Assembly (NCBI RefSeq): GCF_001427525.1
Contig: NZ_LMGU01000001.1
Coordinates: forward strand, 2,725,760 to 2,789,759
Length of the DNA: 64,000 nt
Origin: Microbacterium sp. Root61
GTDB taxonomy: Bacteria; Actinomycetota; Actinomycetes; Actinomycetales; Microbacteriaceae
Reading direction: 5' to 3'
Below the pieces are notes generated by a model. The model did no database searches. It worked only from the letters and a program-made list of their open reading frames with translations, and was not told where the DNA came from. Both the position numbers and the translations under genes were made by a program. Shown here one piece after another: positions 45,370-53,688 of the stretch. Position 1 is the stretch's first letter. Every line of letters starts with the position of its first letter.

Positions 45370-46277
45370 CGACGGATCGACACTGCGAAGGCCGGGTGGC
45401 GATTGTCACCGGAGCGGGTCAGGGCCTCGGTGCTGCCCATGCGCGGCGTCTGGCTCGAGCGGGAGCGATGGTGGTCGTGAACGACCTCGGTGTCCTGCTC
45501 GACGGCGGCCAGGATGCCGACAAGCCGGCCGTGCGCCTCGTCGAAGAGATCCGTGCGGACGGCGGGGAAGCGGTGCTGAGCGCACACGACGTCTCCCGGT
45601 GGGACCAGGCTGGCGAATTGGTGCGCACGGCGATCGAAGCATTCGGACGACTCGACATCCTCGTGAACAATGCGGGAGTTCTGCGTGATCGCTCACTTGC
45701 CCGCCTGACGGAGGCGGAGTGGGACGCCGTCATTGCGGTCCATCTGAAGGGGACAGCGGCGACCATGCACCACGCTGCAGAGCACTGGCGCAGCCTTGCC
45801 TCGGACGACGAGCATCCGTTGGATGCCCGCATCATCAACACGACATCGGTCGCGGGCCTATTCGGCAATCCCGGTCAGACGAACTATGCCGCGGCGAAGG
45901 CAGGCATCGTCGCGATGACGCTGGTAGCGGCCCTCGAGCTGTCCCAGCACGGTGTCACAGCAAATTGCATCAGCCCGGGAGCGGCGACCCGGATGACAGC
46001 GTCGATCCCCGGTCGCGACGCGCAGGCGATGTCGGTGGATGACACGTTCTCCCCACGGTGGCCGGCGGCGATCGTCGAATGGCTCGCCTCCCCGATGTCC
46101 GCCGGCGTGACGGGGCGGGTGTTCATGACATCCGGCCGAAGCCTGGGGATCGCGCAGGGATGGGAGCGCGGCCCGTCGACGGCACCGGTCGAAGACGTCG
46201 CCGATGTCGACACCGCATTGCGTGGACTCTTGGCGGAAGCGCGTTCGAACTCGGCCATGCGAGGCGGGACTTGGTGA
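45366..46277 (+). CDS. SDR-family (3R)-hydroxyacyl-CoA dehydrogenase, MFE2-like
   Basis: A 303-residue short-chain dehydrogenase. The NAD loop is TGAGQGLG at 15-22, NNAG is intact near 101, and the active site is Tyr174-x3-Lys178. After the loop the segment VVVNDLGVLLDGG with an extended acidic insert matches the dehydrogenase half of peroxisomal multifunctional enzyme type 2 and its bacterial side-chain-oxidising relatives. Together with the following MaoC gene it would complete one (R)-specific hydration and oxidation round. Start overlaps the previous stop in ATGA. Confidence 0.88.
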   Translation: MTTDRHCEGRVAIVTGAGQGLGAAHARRLARAGAMVVVNDLGVLLDGGQDADKPAVRLVEEIRADGGEAVLSAHDVSRWDQAGELVRTAIEAFGRLDILVNNAGVLRDRSLARLTEAEWDAVIAVHLKGTAATMHHAAEHWRSLASDDEHPLDARIINTTSVAGLFGNPGQTNYAAAKAGIVAMTLVAALELSQHGVTANCISPGAATRMTASIPGRDAQAMSVDDTFSPRWPAAIVEWLASPMSAGVTGRVFMTSGRSLGIAQGWERGPSTAPVEDVADVDTALRGLLAEARSNSAMRGGTW

Positions 46278-47125
46278 TCAATGCCGACGCGGTCGGGGAA
46301 ACGACAGAGCCTCGCCGACACTCCTGGTCCGCCGATGACACGCTTCTGTACGCACTTGCGGTCGGTGCCGGCGCCGACGAACTCGAGTTGACGACTGAGA
46401 ACACGGACGGCGTCGACCTCATCGCAATCCCCACCTTTGCGGCGGTCCTGGGGGGAGGCGCCGGAGAGCTGCGATCGCGCCTCGGCTCGTGGGCGCCCGG
46501 CGCGGTCGTACACGGCACGCAATTCATCGAGTTCGACTCGCCGCTGACGGTCTCCGGCGACATCGAGATCGTGGGTCGCGTGGCGGCCGTCGAGGACAAG
46601 GGCACAGGGGCGCTGGTGGAGATCGAGTCGCGAGCAGTGGATGCGGCGACCGGTGCATCCTTGTTCACCTCCACCACTGGGTTGTTCATCCGTGGCGAAG
46701 GTGGTTTCGGCGGGTCACGATCGCACGGCTCCAGTGTTCTGCCCAAGGCGGGGCACGATCGCGAGCCCGACCTCGTCCTCGCCGCTTCTACGAGGACGGA
46801 CCAAGCGCTGCTCTACCGGTTGTGCGGCGACCGCAACCCCCTCCACTCGGATCCCGGCTTTGCGAAACGCGCAGGGTTCCCTCGCCCGATTCTGCACGGT
46901 CTGTGCACGTGGGGCATCACTGCGCGAGTACTCGGGCGCGCGGCCACCGACGGTGACTTTTCGCGCATCGCCGCATTCGGGGGTCGCTTCCGGGGCCCGG
47001 TGCTTCCTGGCGATGAGTTGAGGATCGACGCGTGGCGCTCGTCGGACGCCGAAATCCACTTCCGTGTGCGTGTCGACGATCGCGTGGTCATCGAGGCCGG
47101 GCTGCTCAGATTGGCCGACCGATGA
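46274..47125 (+). CDS. MaoC-type (R)-enoyl-CoA hydratase
   Basis: A 283-residue double-hotdog hydratase of the MFE2/hydratase-2 type. The second half has the complete motif YRLCGDRNPLHSDP with catalytic Asp186 and His191; the first hotdog half (about 20-150) lacks it and probably binds CoA substrate, as in eukaryotic hydratase 2. It acts on 2-enoyl-CoA to give (3R)-hydroxyacyl-CoA, pairing with the preceding dehydrogenase. GTG start overlaps the SDR stop, and its own stop overlaps the DUF35 gene. Confidence 0.92.
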   Translation: MINADAVGETTEPRRHSWSADDTLLYALAVGAGADELELTTENTDGVDLIAIPTFAAVLGGGAGELRSRLGSWAPGAVVHGTQFIEFDSPLTVSGDIEIVGRVAAVEDKGTGALVEIESRAVDAATGASLFTSTTGLFIRGEGGFGGSRSHGSSVLPKAGHDREPDLVLAASTRTDQALLYRLCGDRNPLHSDPGFAKRAGFPRPILHGLCTWGITARVLGRAATDGDFSRIAAFGGRFRGPVLPGDELRIDAWRSSDAEIHFRVRVDDRVVIEAGLLRLADR

Positions 47126-47541
47126 CCGCGGTCCTGTTGCCGGTGCCCCACCCGACGCCCGAGACGCAGCCGTTCTGGGACGGCACGGCGCAGCGCAAGC
47201 TCGTGATCCAGCAGTGCGCGGAATGCTCGATGTGGGTGTTCCATCCGCGTCTGCGCTGCGATCGCTGCGGATGTGACGCGCTGGTGTGGACGGATGCATC
47301 CGGTCGTGGTCGGCTGTGGTCCTACATCATCGTGCACCGGCCCGAGCCAGGGTTCGAGGATCGTGCACCCTACGCCCTCGGCATCATCGAACTCGCAGAG
47401 GGGCCTCATCTGATGGGCTCGCTCGCGATGGTCGATCCGACGCCGGAGTCACTTCGGATCGACATGCCGGTGGTCGTCGACTTCGAGCCGCGCGGCGAGA
47501 TGTTCGTTCCCGTGTGGCGCGTGGACGAGGCAGCATCATGA
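47122..47541 (+). CDS. DUF35 (rubredoxin zinc ribbon plus OB-fold) protein
   Basis: A 139-residue protein with an N-terminal helix (FWDGTAQRKLVIQQC), a zinc ribbon Cys32-x2-Cys35...Cys46-x2-Cys49, and an OB-fold that probably binds CoA. Small DUF35 proteins work as obligatory partners of thiolase-like enzymes, as in Ltp2/ChsH2 aldolases of steroid side-chain breakdown and the BbsA/BbsB thiolase. The thiolase-like gene comes next with an ATGA overlap, so the two surely form one complex. Confidence 0.9.
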   Translation: MTAVLLPVPHPTPETQPFWDGTAQRKLVIQQCAECSMWVFHPRLRCDRCGCDALVWTDASGRGRLWSYIIVHRPEPGFEDRAPYALGIIELAEGPHLMGSLAMVDPTPESLRIDMPVVVDFEPRGEMFVPVWRVDEAAS

Positions 47542-48668
47542 CCGGGTGCGTGATCGTCGGCGCTGCCGAGACAGACCGGATCGGCGTCGTGCCCGACCGG
47601 TCGGTGCTGGCGTTGAACGTCGAGGCCGGCTGGCGTGCGCTCGAGGATGCAGGGCTGTCCATCGCGGACATCGACGGCATCGCCGGGGCCTACTCGCCGC
47701 ACGGCGTCGCTGACGCGATGGGAATCTCGCCCACGTGGGTCGATTCGACGAACGTCGGTGGGTGCTCGTTCATGATTCACGTCCGGCATGCGGTCGCTGC
47801 GATCCGCGCGGGCTACGCGACCCGGGTGCTCATCACCCACGGCGAGTCCGGCCGATCGCGCGTCGGGGTCCCACCGCGTCCGCGCGATCCGGCTTCGATG
47901 ACGGGTCAGTTCGAGGAGCCCTACGGGGCACGGGCGCCCTACACGAAGTTCACACTGCCGGCGCTGCGGTACATGCACCAGCACGGCCTGGACGAGACCG
48001 ATCTGGCCGAAGTGACCGTGGCGCAGCGTCGATGGTCGCATCGAAACCCGCGCGCGGGCCGAAAGGGCTTGCTCACGACCGAGGAGGTTCTCGCCGCGCC
48101 GCTGGTCGCGTACCCGTTTCGCGCGCCAGAGGTGTGCATGCTCACCGATGGGGGCGGCGCGCTCGTGGTCACCGCGAGGGATGACGCACCGCCGTCGACG
48201 CGCGGTCGGGCGGTGGACATTCTCGGCACGGGGGAGGGAACGGACTCACTCCTCATCTCCGAACAGCGTGATCCCGGTGTATCCAGAGCGATCAGAGCCG
48301 CTGCTGATTCCGCGTTCGCGGAGGCGCGACTGCGGCGCGAAGAGATCCAGCACGTGATGTCCTACGACGCGTTCGCCCACCTGCCATGGATCGGGTTGGA
48401 GAGTATGCGCCTGGTGGCACCCGGCGGTGCGGCGGAACTGATCCGAAGCGGCGCGACGTCGCCTGGCGGCACGCTCCCCCTGAACACCAACGGCGGCGGG
48501 TTGGCATACACCCACACCGGAATGTACGGAATGTTCGCGATCCAGGAATCAGTGCGGCAAGTCCGTGGTGAAGCAGCGGCCCAAGTACCGGGAGTTCGCG
48601 TAAGCCTCGCCCTGGGCCTGGGCGGCATGCAGTCCGCTGCCGGCGTGCTGGTACTCGGTCGAATCTGA
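47538..48668 (+). CDS. Thiolase-like (SCP2/Ltp2-type) protein, partner of DUF35
   Basis: A 376-residue thiolase-fold protein of the lipid-transfer-protein branch. STNVGGCSFMIHVRHA places Cys76 near the usual nucleophile region; NTNGGGLAYTHTG carries the His loop; but the final Cys-x-Gly of true thiolases is replaced by GLGGMQSAAG. Loss of that acid/base Cys, and pairing with a DUF35 protein, are features of Ltp2-type retro-aldolases that split a 3-hydroxy-acyl-CoA into a ketone or aldehyde and a short acyl-CoA. A retro-Claisen thiolase of the BbsB type is the alternative. Confidence 0.85.
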   Translation: MTGCVIVGAAETDRIGVVPDRSVLALNVEAGWRALEDAGLSIADIDGIAGAYSPHGVADAMGISPTWVDSTNVGGCSFMIHVRHAVAAIRAGYATRVLITHGESGRSRVGVPPRPRDPASMTGQFEEPYGARAPYTKFTLPALRYMHQHGLDETDLAEVTVAQRRWSHRNPRAGRKGLLTTEEVLAAPLVAYPFRAPEVCMLTDGGGALVVTARDDAPPSTRGRAVDILGTGEGTDSLLISEQRDPGVSRAIRAAADSAFAEARLRREEIQHVMSYDAFAHLPWIGLESMRLVAPGGAAELIRSGATSPGGTLPLNTNGGGLAYTHTGMYGMFAIQESVRQVRGEAAAQVPGVRVSLALGLGGMQSAAGVLVLGRI

Positions 48669-48680
48669 AATGAGGAAAGC

Positions 48681-49490
48681 ATGACAACTGATGAGTCCAT
48701 CCGTATAGAGCACCAGGGGCCGATCGCGGTCGTTTGGCTGAACCGCCCGGAGGAGCGCAACGCGTACACGCCCGATATGGCGGTGCGCCTTCAGCGCGCG
48801 CTGGTGGAGAGCGACCGCGACGAGTCGATTCGCGCGATCGTGGTGACCGGAGCCGGCGACAACTTCGGCGTCGGCGCAGACTTCGGAATCGATTGGCGTG
48901 ACCCCGAAGCGCACGCAGTCGAATCGATGAGCCGCCCCGAGGAAGCCCCGTGGAATCTCGACACCCCCATCATCGCGGCCATCAACGGTGATGCGATCGG
49001 CGTGCACCTGACGTGGGCGATGCAGTCCGACATCCGTCTCGTCGCCGACGACGCGCGCATCGCCTTCTCCTTCAACCGAGTGGGGATCATTCCCGATCGC
49101 AACTCGATGTGGCTTCTCCCACGGCTGGCAGGATTCGGGCCGGCCATGGACCTCCTGCTTACGGGGAGGACGATTTCCGGAGAGCGCATGGCCCAGTGGG
49201 GGATGGCATCGGAGTCGCTGCCGCGGGAGGAGGTCCTCACCCGTGCATTGGCGATGGCGCACGAGATCGCCGAGCGCTGTGCGCCCGCGTCGGTCACAGT
49301 GACCAAGCGCCTCATGTACGAATTCCTTGAAGAGACCGACCGACTCAAGGCGTACAACCGGGAACGCCGGACTCTGAACTGGGTCCGTACGCTGGGCGAG
49401 ACCCTCCGCGGGATCGAGGCGTTCAAGACGCGCTCTCGACCTGAGTGGGGCTCGACGAAGAAGGTGCGCCTCCCCTCGGAGCTGCGATGA
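48681..49490 (+). CDS. Crotonase-family protein without hydratase glutamates (2)
   Basis: A 269-residue enoyl-CoA hydratase/isomerase family protein. The oxyanion regions FGVGADFGID and IGVHLTWAMQSD are recognisable, but the two hydratase glutamate positions are Thr111 and Phe131, so water addition by the usual mechanism is excluded. The segment FNRVGIIPDRNSMWLLPRL resembles the isomerase/PaaG-like and ring-processing members. It begins 12 bases after the thiolase-like gene with GAGGAAAG as ribosome binding site; its stop overlaps the synthetase start. Confidence 0.88.
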   Translation: MTTDESIRIEHQGPIAVVWLNRPEERNAYTPDMAVRLQRALVESDRDESIRAIVVTGAGDNFGVGADFGIDWRDPEAHAVESMSRPEEAPWNLDTPIIAAINGDAIGVHLTWAMQSDIRLVADDARIAFSFNRVGIIPDRNSMWLLPRLAGFGPAMDLLLTGRTISGERMAQWGMASESLPREEVLTRALAMAHEIAERCAPASVTVTKRLMYEFLEETDRLKAYNRERRTLNWVRTLGETLRGIEAFKTRSRPEWGSTKKVRLPSELR

Positions 49491-51415
49491 CGAACGTGAA
49501 TGTGGAGACCCTGCTCGCCCCGGCGCGCGTCGCGATCATCGGCTCGACTTCCAAAGACTCGGGGCTCGGTCGTCGTGTCGTCCGCCATCTAGAGGTCGCA
49601 GCGTTCGCCGGCGAGATCGTGGTGGCGGACCCGACGGTTCCGTTGGAGGCGGTGGTGGATGTCGCCGCCATCGCGGTGCCTGCTGAGCACGTTCAGGGCG
49701 TACTGGACCGGCTCGAAGGCCATGCTCGCCACGCGCTCGTGATGAGCTCGGGATTCGAAGAGTCCGGACGCGCCGCGCTCCGCGCTCCCGAAGGCGTCTC
49801 GCTGATTGGTCCGAACTCCGTCGGCGTGTACTGCGCCGAGACCCGGCTCGTCCTCACGTTCGCGCAGGCGTTCGACGACCTCGTGGACTGCGCTCCCGGA
49901 CAGGGCGCGTTCCTGATCTCGCAGAGCGGCGCCTTCGGCGTACGCATCGCACGCGCGGCCCGCGCGAGTGGGTTCGCGCTGGACGGGCTGGTCGCCACGG
50001 GCAACGAGACGTCCGTGAACGCGACCGAGTTCGGACGTGCGCTACTGGCGTCCGCCCGCCGGCCCAAGGTTTTGATGATGTATCTGGAAACCGTGCGCGA
50101 GGTCGAGTCGCTCGTCGAACTCCTCATCGAGGCGCGCTCGGCCGGTGTGGCCGTGGTGGTGTTGTACGGCGGGCGCACTCGTGCCGGCGCCGCGGCCGCA
50201 GCCTCGCACACAAGTGCGCTCTCCACCGACTTCGACGTGCTCGCCGAGCTGCTGCGTTCGCTCGGTGCCCACCTCGTGCGCACCGATCGCGAACTGCTGA
50301 TCGCCGCGCGGGCCCGTGCCCACGCTGGCGTCGCGGCGGGACGGCGCGTCGCCGTCGTAACGGGCTCCGGTGGGGCGGGTGTCGTCGCCGCGGACGCACT
50401 CGAGGAGATCGGGGCCATCGTGCCGCCTCTCAGCCCGAGTCTGCAGGCGGAAGTCATGGCGCTGCTGCCGCCGTTCGCCTCGGCGGGCAACCCTGTGGAT
50501 GTCACGGCACAAGCGGTTGGGGATGCGGCGCTGATCGGTGCGGTCTGCCGAGTGATCGCGCGCAGCGGTGAGGTCGACGCGGTCCTGAGCATCGGCCGAG
50601 CTGAGTTCGAGCCCGAGCTCCGCGGCAACGAAGGGATCCCGATGGTCCTGGGTCTGCTCGACGGGATGGATGTCGGCCCCGGAGGGGATGGCGTGACCGT
50701 CGTCGGGGATATCGACAGCGCTGCGGTGGCCGTCGCGGCCGTCGTCGCCGACGGGGGCGATCCGTCCGGAGACTTTCGGCTGGTTCGGCCGACACCTGCG
50801 CTCCGAGGCACCGTTCCGACCGCGAGTGACAGTCTCCGGATCTTCGCTGAAGCCGGCATCGACGCGGCGCCCTGGGCCGGTGCGGGCACCGTCGACGAGG
50901 CGCGCATCCACGCTGAACGGCTCGGATGGCCGGTCGTCCTGAAGATCGACGGCGACGCGTCGACGCACAAAGCACTCGCCGGCGGTGTGCGCCTGAACGT
51001 CGGGCCTGACGACATCGCGGCGGAAGCCGGGCGACTCCTCGCCGCGAGCGGGCGCATCATCGTCGCATCCCAGCTGTCGGCATCTCTGGAGCTTTTCGTT
51101 GGCGTCCGCGACGACGAGCGATTCGGTCTCGTCGTGACCGCCGGTCTCGGAGGATCGCACGTCGAGTTGACGGGGCGCACGGTGACGGTGCCCGCCGGAG
51201 TCTCGTCTGAGAAGCTGGCGGCGCGACTCGCCGAGGTCGTCTTCGACCGCGGCGGCGACCGGTATCGCGGACTCGGACAAGGCTTGGCCCGCATCGCTGC
51301 GCGCATGGTGGAGACTGCCGGGCAGGGGTATGCACTGGTCGAGGCCAATCCGATCGGTGTCGTCGACGGCGCACTGATCGCCCTGGACGCGAGGGTGGTC
51401 GGTCACGATGAGTGA
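49487..51415 (+). CDS. NDP-forming acyl-CoA synthetase family protein
   Basis: A 642-residue single-chain ligase of the ACD type. Order: CoA-binding Rossmann domain (about 8-130, ARVAIIGSTSKDSGLG), a succinyl-CoA-ligase-like domain (SQSGAFG near 144, AAASHTSALSTDFD with the conserved His), and the ATP-grasp domain from about 440 (WPVVLKIDGDASTHK). It could make or hydrolyse a CoA thioester with ADP/ATP, giving a second route of activation besides the AMP-forming ligase at the end of the string. It is slightly shorter than the usual 700 residues. Overlaps the next gene by 8 bases. Confidence 0.85.
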   Translation: MTNVNVETLLAPARVAIIGSTSKDSGLGRRVVRHLEVAAFAGEIVVADPTVPLEAVVDVAAIAVPAEHVQGVLDRLEGHARHALVMSSGFEESGRAALRAPEGVSLIGPNSVGVYCAETRLVLTFAQAFDDLVDCAPGQGAFLISQSGAFGVRIARAARASGFALDGLVATGNETSVNATEFGRALLASARRPKVLMMYLETVREVESLVELLIEARSAGVAVVVLYGGRTRAGAAAAASHTSALSTDFDVLAELLRSLGAHLVRTDRELLIAARARAHAGVAAGRRVAVVTGSGGAGVVAADALEEIGAIVPPLSPSLQAEVMALLPPFASAGNPVDVTAQAVGDAALIGAVCRVIARSGEVDAVLSIGRAEFEPELRGNEGIPMVLGLLDGMDVGPGGDGVTVVGDIDSAAVAVAAVVADGGDPSGDFRLVRPTPALRGTVPTASDSLRIFAEAGIDAAPWAGAGTVDEARIHAERLGWPVVLKIDGDASTHKALAGGVRLNVGPDDIAAEAGRLLAASGRIIVASQLSASLELFVGVRDDERFGLVVTAGLGGSHVELTGRTVTVPAGVSSEKLAARLAEVVFDRGGDRYRGLGQGLARIAARMVETAGQGYALVEANPIGVVDGALIALDARVVGHDE

Positions 51416-52658
51416 TGTGACCCAACCACTGGTCGAACTTCTGTCGAGCGCGCTCCCGGTCGAGTGGGTGCGCGCGGTGCGCACGCAGGATGACGAGGCC
51501 TTGGCGGATGCGTCCGCCGATCAGCAGACCGCGCGGGCCGCTGCCGCAGCCGCAGCCGTCGAAGGGTGGCTGACCCCCGAATGGCCACGACGCTACGGCG
51601 GGCGTGAGCTGGATGCCGACTCCGCTGTGCACGTGCGCCGGACCCTCGCGCGGTGGCGGGTCGGACTCGTGGAGAGCGCCATCGGGGCCGGATGGCTGGG
51701 TCCGGCGATCCTGCAGTTCGGCAACGACGATCAGCGCGATCGGCTGTTGCCTCGGATCGCTCGCAACGAAGACCTCTGGTGCCAGCTGTTCAGCGAGACC
51801 GAAGCGGGGAGCGACCTCGCCTCCGTTCGCACGACGGCGCGCCGCGACGGGGACTCGTGGGTCATCGACGGGGGCAAGATCTGGACAAGCCGGGCCGACC
51901 TTGCGTCCTGGGGATTGGCGGTGACGCGCACGGACGGCTCTGTGCGCAAGCACGCGGGTCTCACGTGCTTCTGCATTCCCATGGGAGCTGAAGGAGTGGA
52001 GATCCGACCCATTCGTCAGATGACGGGGGACGCCGAGTTCTTCGAGGTCAGGCTCGACGGCGTGCGTGTGCCGGACAGCGACCGCATCGGATCGGAGGGG
52101 CAGGGGTGGGAGATCGTCCGGGCCGTTCTGGCGTTCGAGCGGCGTGCCGGTTCGGGTGCGGGGGCGGCCACTCCCGGATCCGTGGTGGGACGGGGTGTCG
52201 AGCAGCTCCTCGACCGACACCTGCCGACAGCAGGTCCCTGGGCGCGTACCCGCTTGATCGACACGTGGGTTGAGGCGACGCTGATCGGATTGAACAACGA
52301 ACGCAACGCGGCCTTGGCAGCGGCCGGTCGCGAGCTTCTCGGACGCGGATCTCCGGTCAACAAGGTCCTGCAGGCCGAACATACCAAGCGCCTGCAAGCG
52401 CTGCGGATGGAGCTCGGAGGCCTGGCCGCCGTGGCGCCCGGTCTCGAGGACGAGGTGGCGGTCCGCGATCAGTGGGCGTACCTGCGGGCCCAGCCCAAGA
52501 CCGTCGCCGGCGGCACCAGCGAGGTGCTGCGGGATCAGATCGCCGAGCGCGGGCTGGGGATGCCGCGGTCCGTCGACCCGAGTCGACGTGTCGCGTGGGA
52601 CGAGTTCGTGTCCGGCGCAGGTCGAACGGAAGGTGCAACCGATGTGGCTCCCCAGTGA
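51408..52658 (+). CDS. Acyl-CoA dehydrogenase, first subunit of a two-gene enzyme
   Basis: A 416-residue acyl-CoA dehydrogenase. FSETEAGSDLASVRTTA, the WTSRADLASWG strand and the C-terminal VAGGTSEVLRDQIAERGLGMPR are typical of the larger subunit of alpha2beta2 enzymes such as ChsE1-ChsE2 (FadE28/29) that oxidise steroid side-chain acyl-CoAs. The overlapping next gene encodes a shorter dehydrogenase, which supports a heteromer. No independent promoter is seen. Confidence 0.88.
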   Translation: MSDVTQPLVELLSSALPVEWVRAVRTQDDEALADASADQQTARAAAAAAAVEGWLTPEWPRRYGGRELDADSAVHVRRTLARWRVGLVESAIGAGWLGPAILQFGNDDQRDRLLPRIARNEDLWCQLFSETEAGSDLASVRTTARRDGDSWVIDGGKIWTSRADLASWGLAVTRTDGSVRKHAGLTCFCIPMGAEGVEIRPIRQMTGDAEFFEVRLDGVRVPDSDRIGSEGQGWEIVRAVLAFERRAGSGAGAATPGSVVGRGVEQLLDRHLPTAGPWARTRLIDTWVEATLIGLNNERNAALAAAGRELLGRGSPVNKVLQAEHTKRLQALRMELGGLAAVAPGLEDEVAVRDQWAYLRAQPKTVAGGTSEVLRDQIAERGLGMPRSVDPSRRVAWDEFVSGAGRTEGATDVAPQ

Positions 52659-53688
52659 AGAAGAAGCCGTGTTCGGCGCGACGGTCACGGATCTCCTGGC
52701 CGAACGCGGTGCGGTGGCCGCCACGAGGGCCGGTGCGGATCGCGCCGAGGCGTGGAACGAGGCCTTGTGGCGTGACCTCGAGCAGATGGGCGTCGCCGAA
52801 CTCTTGGCCGAGGGTGAGCTCGGCGCGGCGTTGTCGGTGGCCGACGCGCTCGGACGCCATCCGGCGAATGTACCGGCGCTGTCTACGGCGGTCCTTGCGC
52901 CCGCGCTCGCGCAGAGCGCCGGCTTCGAGCTGCCTTCCGGATCGACCTGGGCGGTCGGCCCCTTCGATGAGGCGGGGCGGCTGTCGCGTTCGCCCTTGAC
53001 GATCGAGCCGGACGGTCGCGTCACAGGGATGCTGCCGCTCACACTGGGCGCGGCGTGGGCGGAGGCCGTGATCACCGTGGATGCAGACGGATCATCCGTC
53101 CGTGCGATCGACCTGCGTCAAGAGGGCGTGCGAGTGCGTCCTCGAGCAGCTCTGGACACGACGCTGCCGTTCGCGGATGTCGAGTTCGACAGCGCCTCCT
53201 CGCGGGTACTCGCCGTCTGCACCTCGGGCGTTGCGCAGCGCAGCATTGCCCATGCCGAGGCGATCGGCGCGCTGTGGTTGTCGGCCGGGGAGATCGGCAC
53301 GGCCCAGCAGCTCCTCGATATGGCAGTCACCTACGCCGGCCAACGGGTGCAGTTCGGGATGCGGATCGGGGAGCGTCAGGCGATCACCCATAAGTGCGCG
53401 GACCTGCTGATGCTGATCGAATCAGCGAGATCCGCGCTGTGGGCCGCTGTAGACGTCGATCCGGATGGCGAGGATTGGCCGCGCGCCATCTCCCTCCTGC
53501 GACTGGCCAGCAGCCGTGCTGTCGACGCCGCCGCACAGCAGTCCTTCCAGATCCACGGGGGGATCGGGTTCACCTGGGAACACGATCTGCACCTCCTCTT
53601 CAAACGCGCGATTGCGTCACGCCTGATCTTCGGCGGCGACGAGTTGCATCGAGATCGCCTGTTCACAACACTGATGGAGAAGAAATGA
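52642..53688 (+). CDS. Acyl-CoA dehydrogenase, second (smaller) subunit
   Basis: A 348-residue acyl-CoA dehydrogenase homologue. The N-terminal and middle domains are shortened and the usual FAD-loop motif is hardly recognisable, while the C-terminal helical domain is intact (QFGMRIGERQAITHKCADL, then QIHGGIGFTWEHDLHLLFKRA). This division fits the smaller subunit of a heteromeric enzyme whose FAD sites lie at subunit interfaces. ATG 52642 has GGAAGG upstream and overlaps the previous gene by 17 bases. Confidence 0.85.
   Translation: MWLPSEEEAVFGATVTDLLAERGAVAATRAGADRAEAWNEALWRDLEQMGVAELLAEGELGAALSVADALGRHPANVPALSTAVLAPALAQSAGFELPSGSTWAVGPFDEAGRLSRSPLTIEPDGRVTGMLPLTLGAAWAEAVITVDADGSSVRAIDLRQEGVRVRPRAALDTTLPFADVEFDSASSRVLAVCTSGVAQRSIAHAEAIGALWLSAGEIGTAQQLLDMAVTYAGQRVQFGMRIGERQAITHKCADLLMLIESARSALWAAVDVDPDGEDWPRAISLLRLASSRAVDAAAQQSFQIHGGIGFTWEHDLHLLFKRAIASRLIFGGDELHRDRLFTTLMEKK

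Noticed and set aside
51057..53075. A 672-codon minus-strand frame opposite the acyl-CoA dehydrogenase pair
   Set aside because: Shadow frame; both plus-strand genes have recognisable domains and coupled starts.
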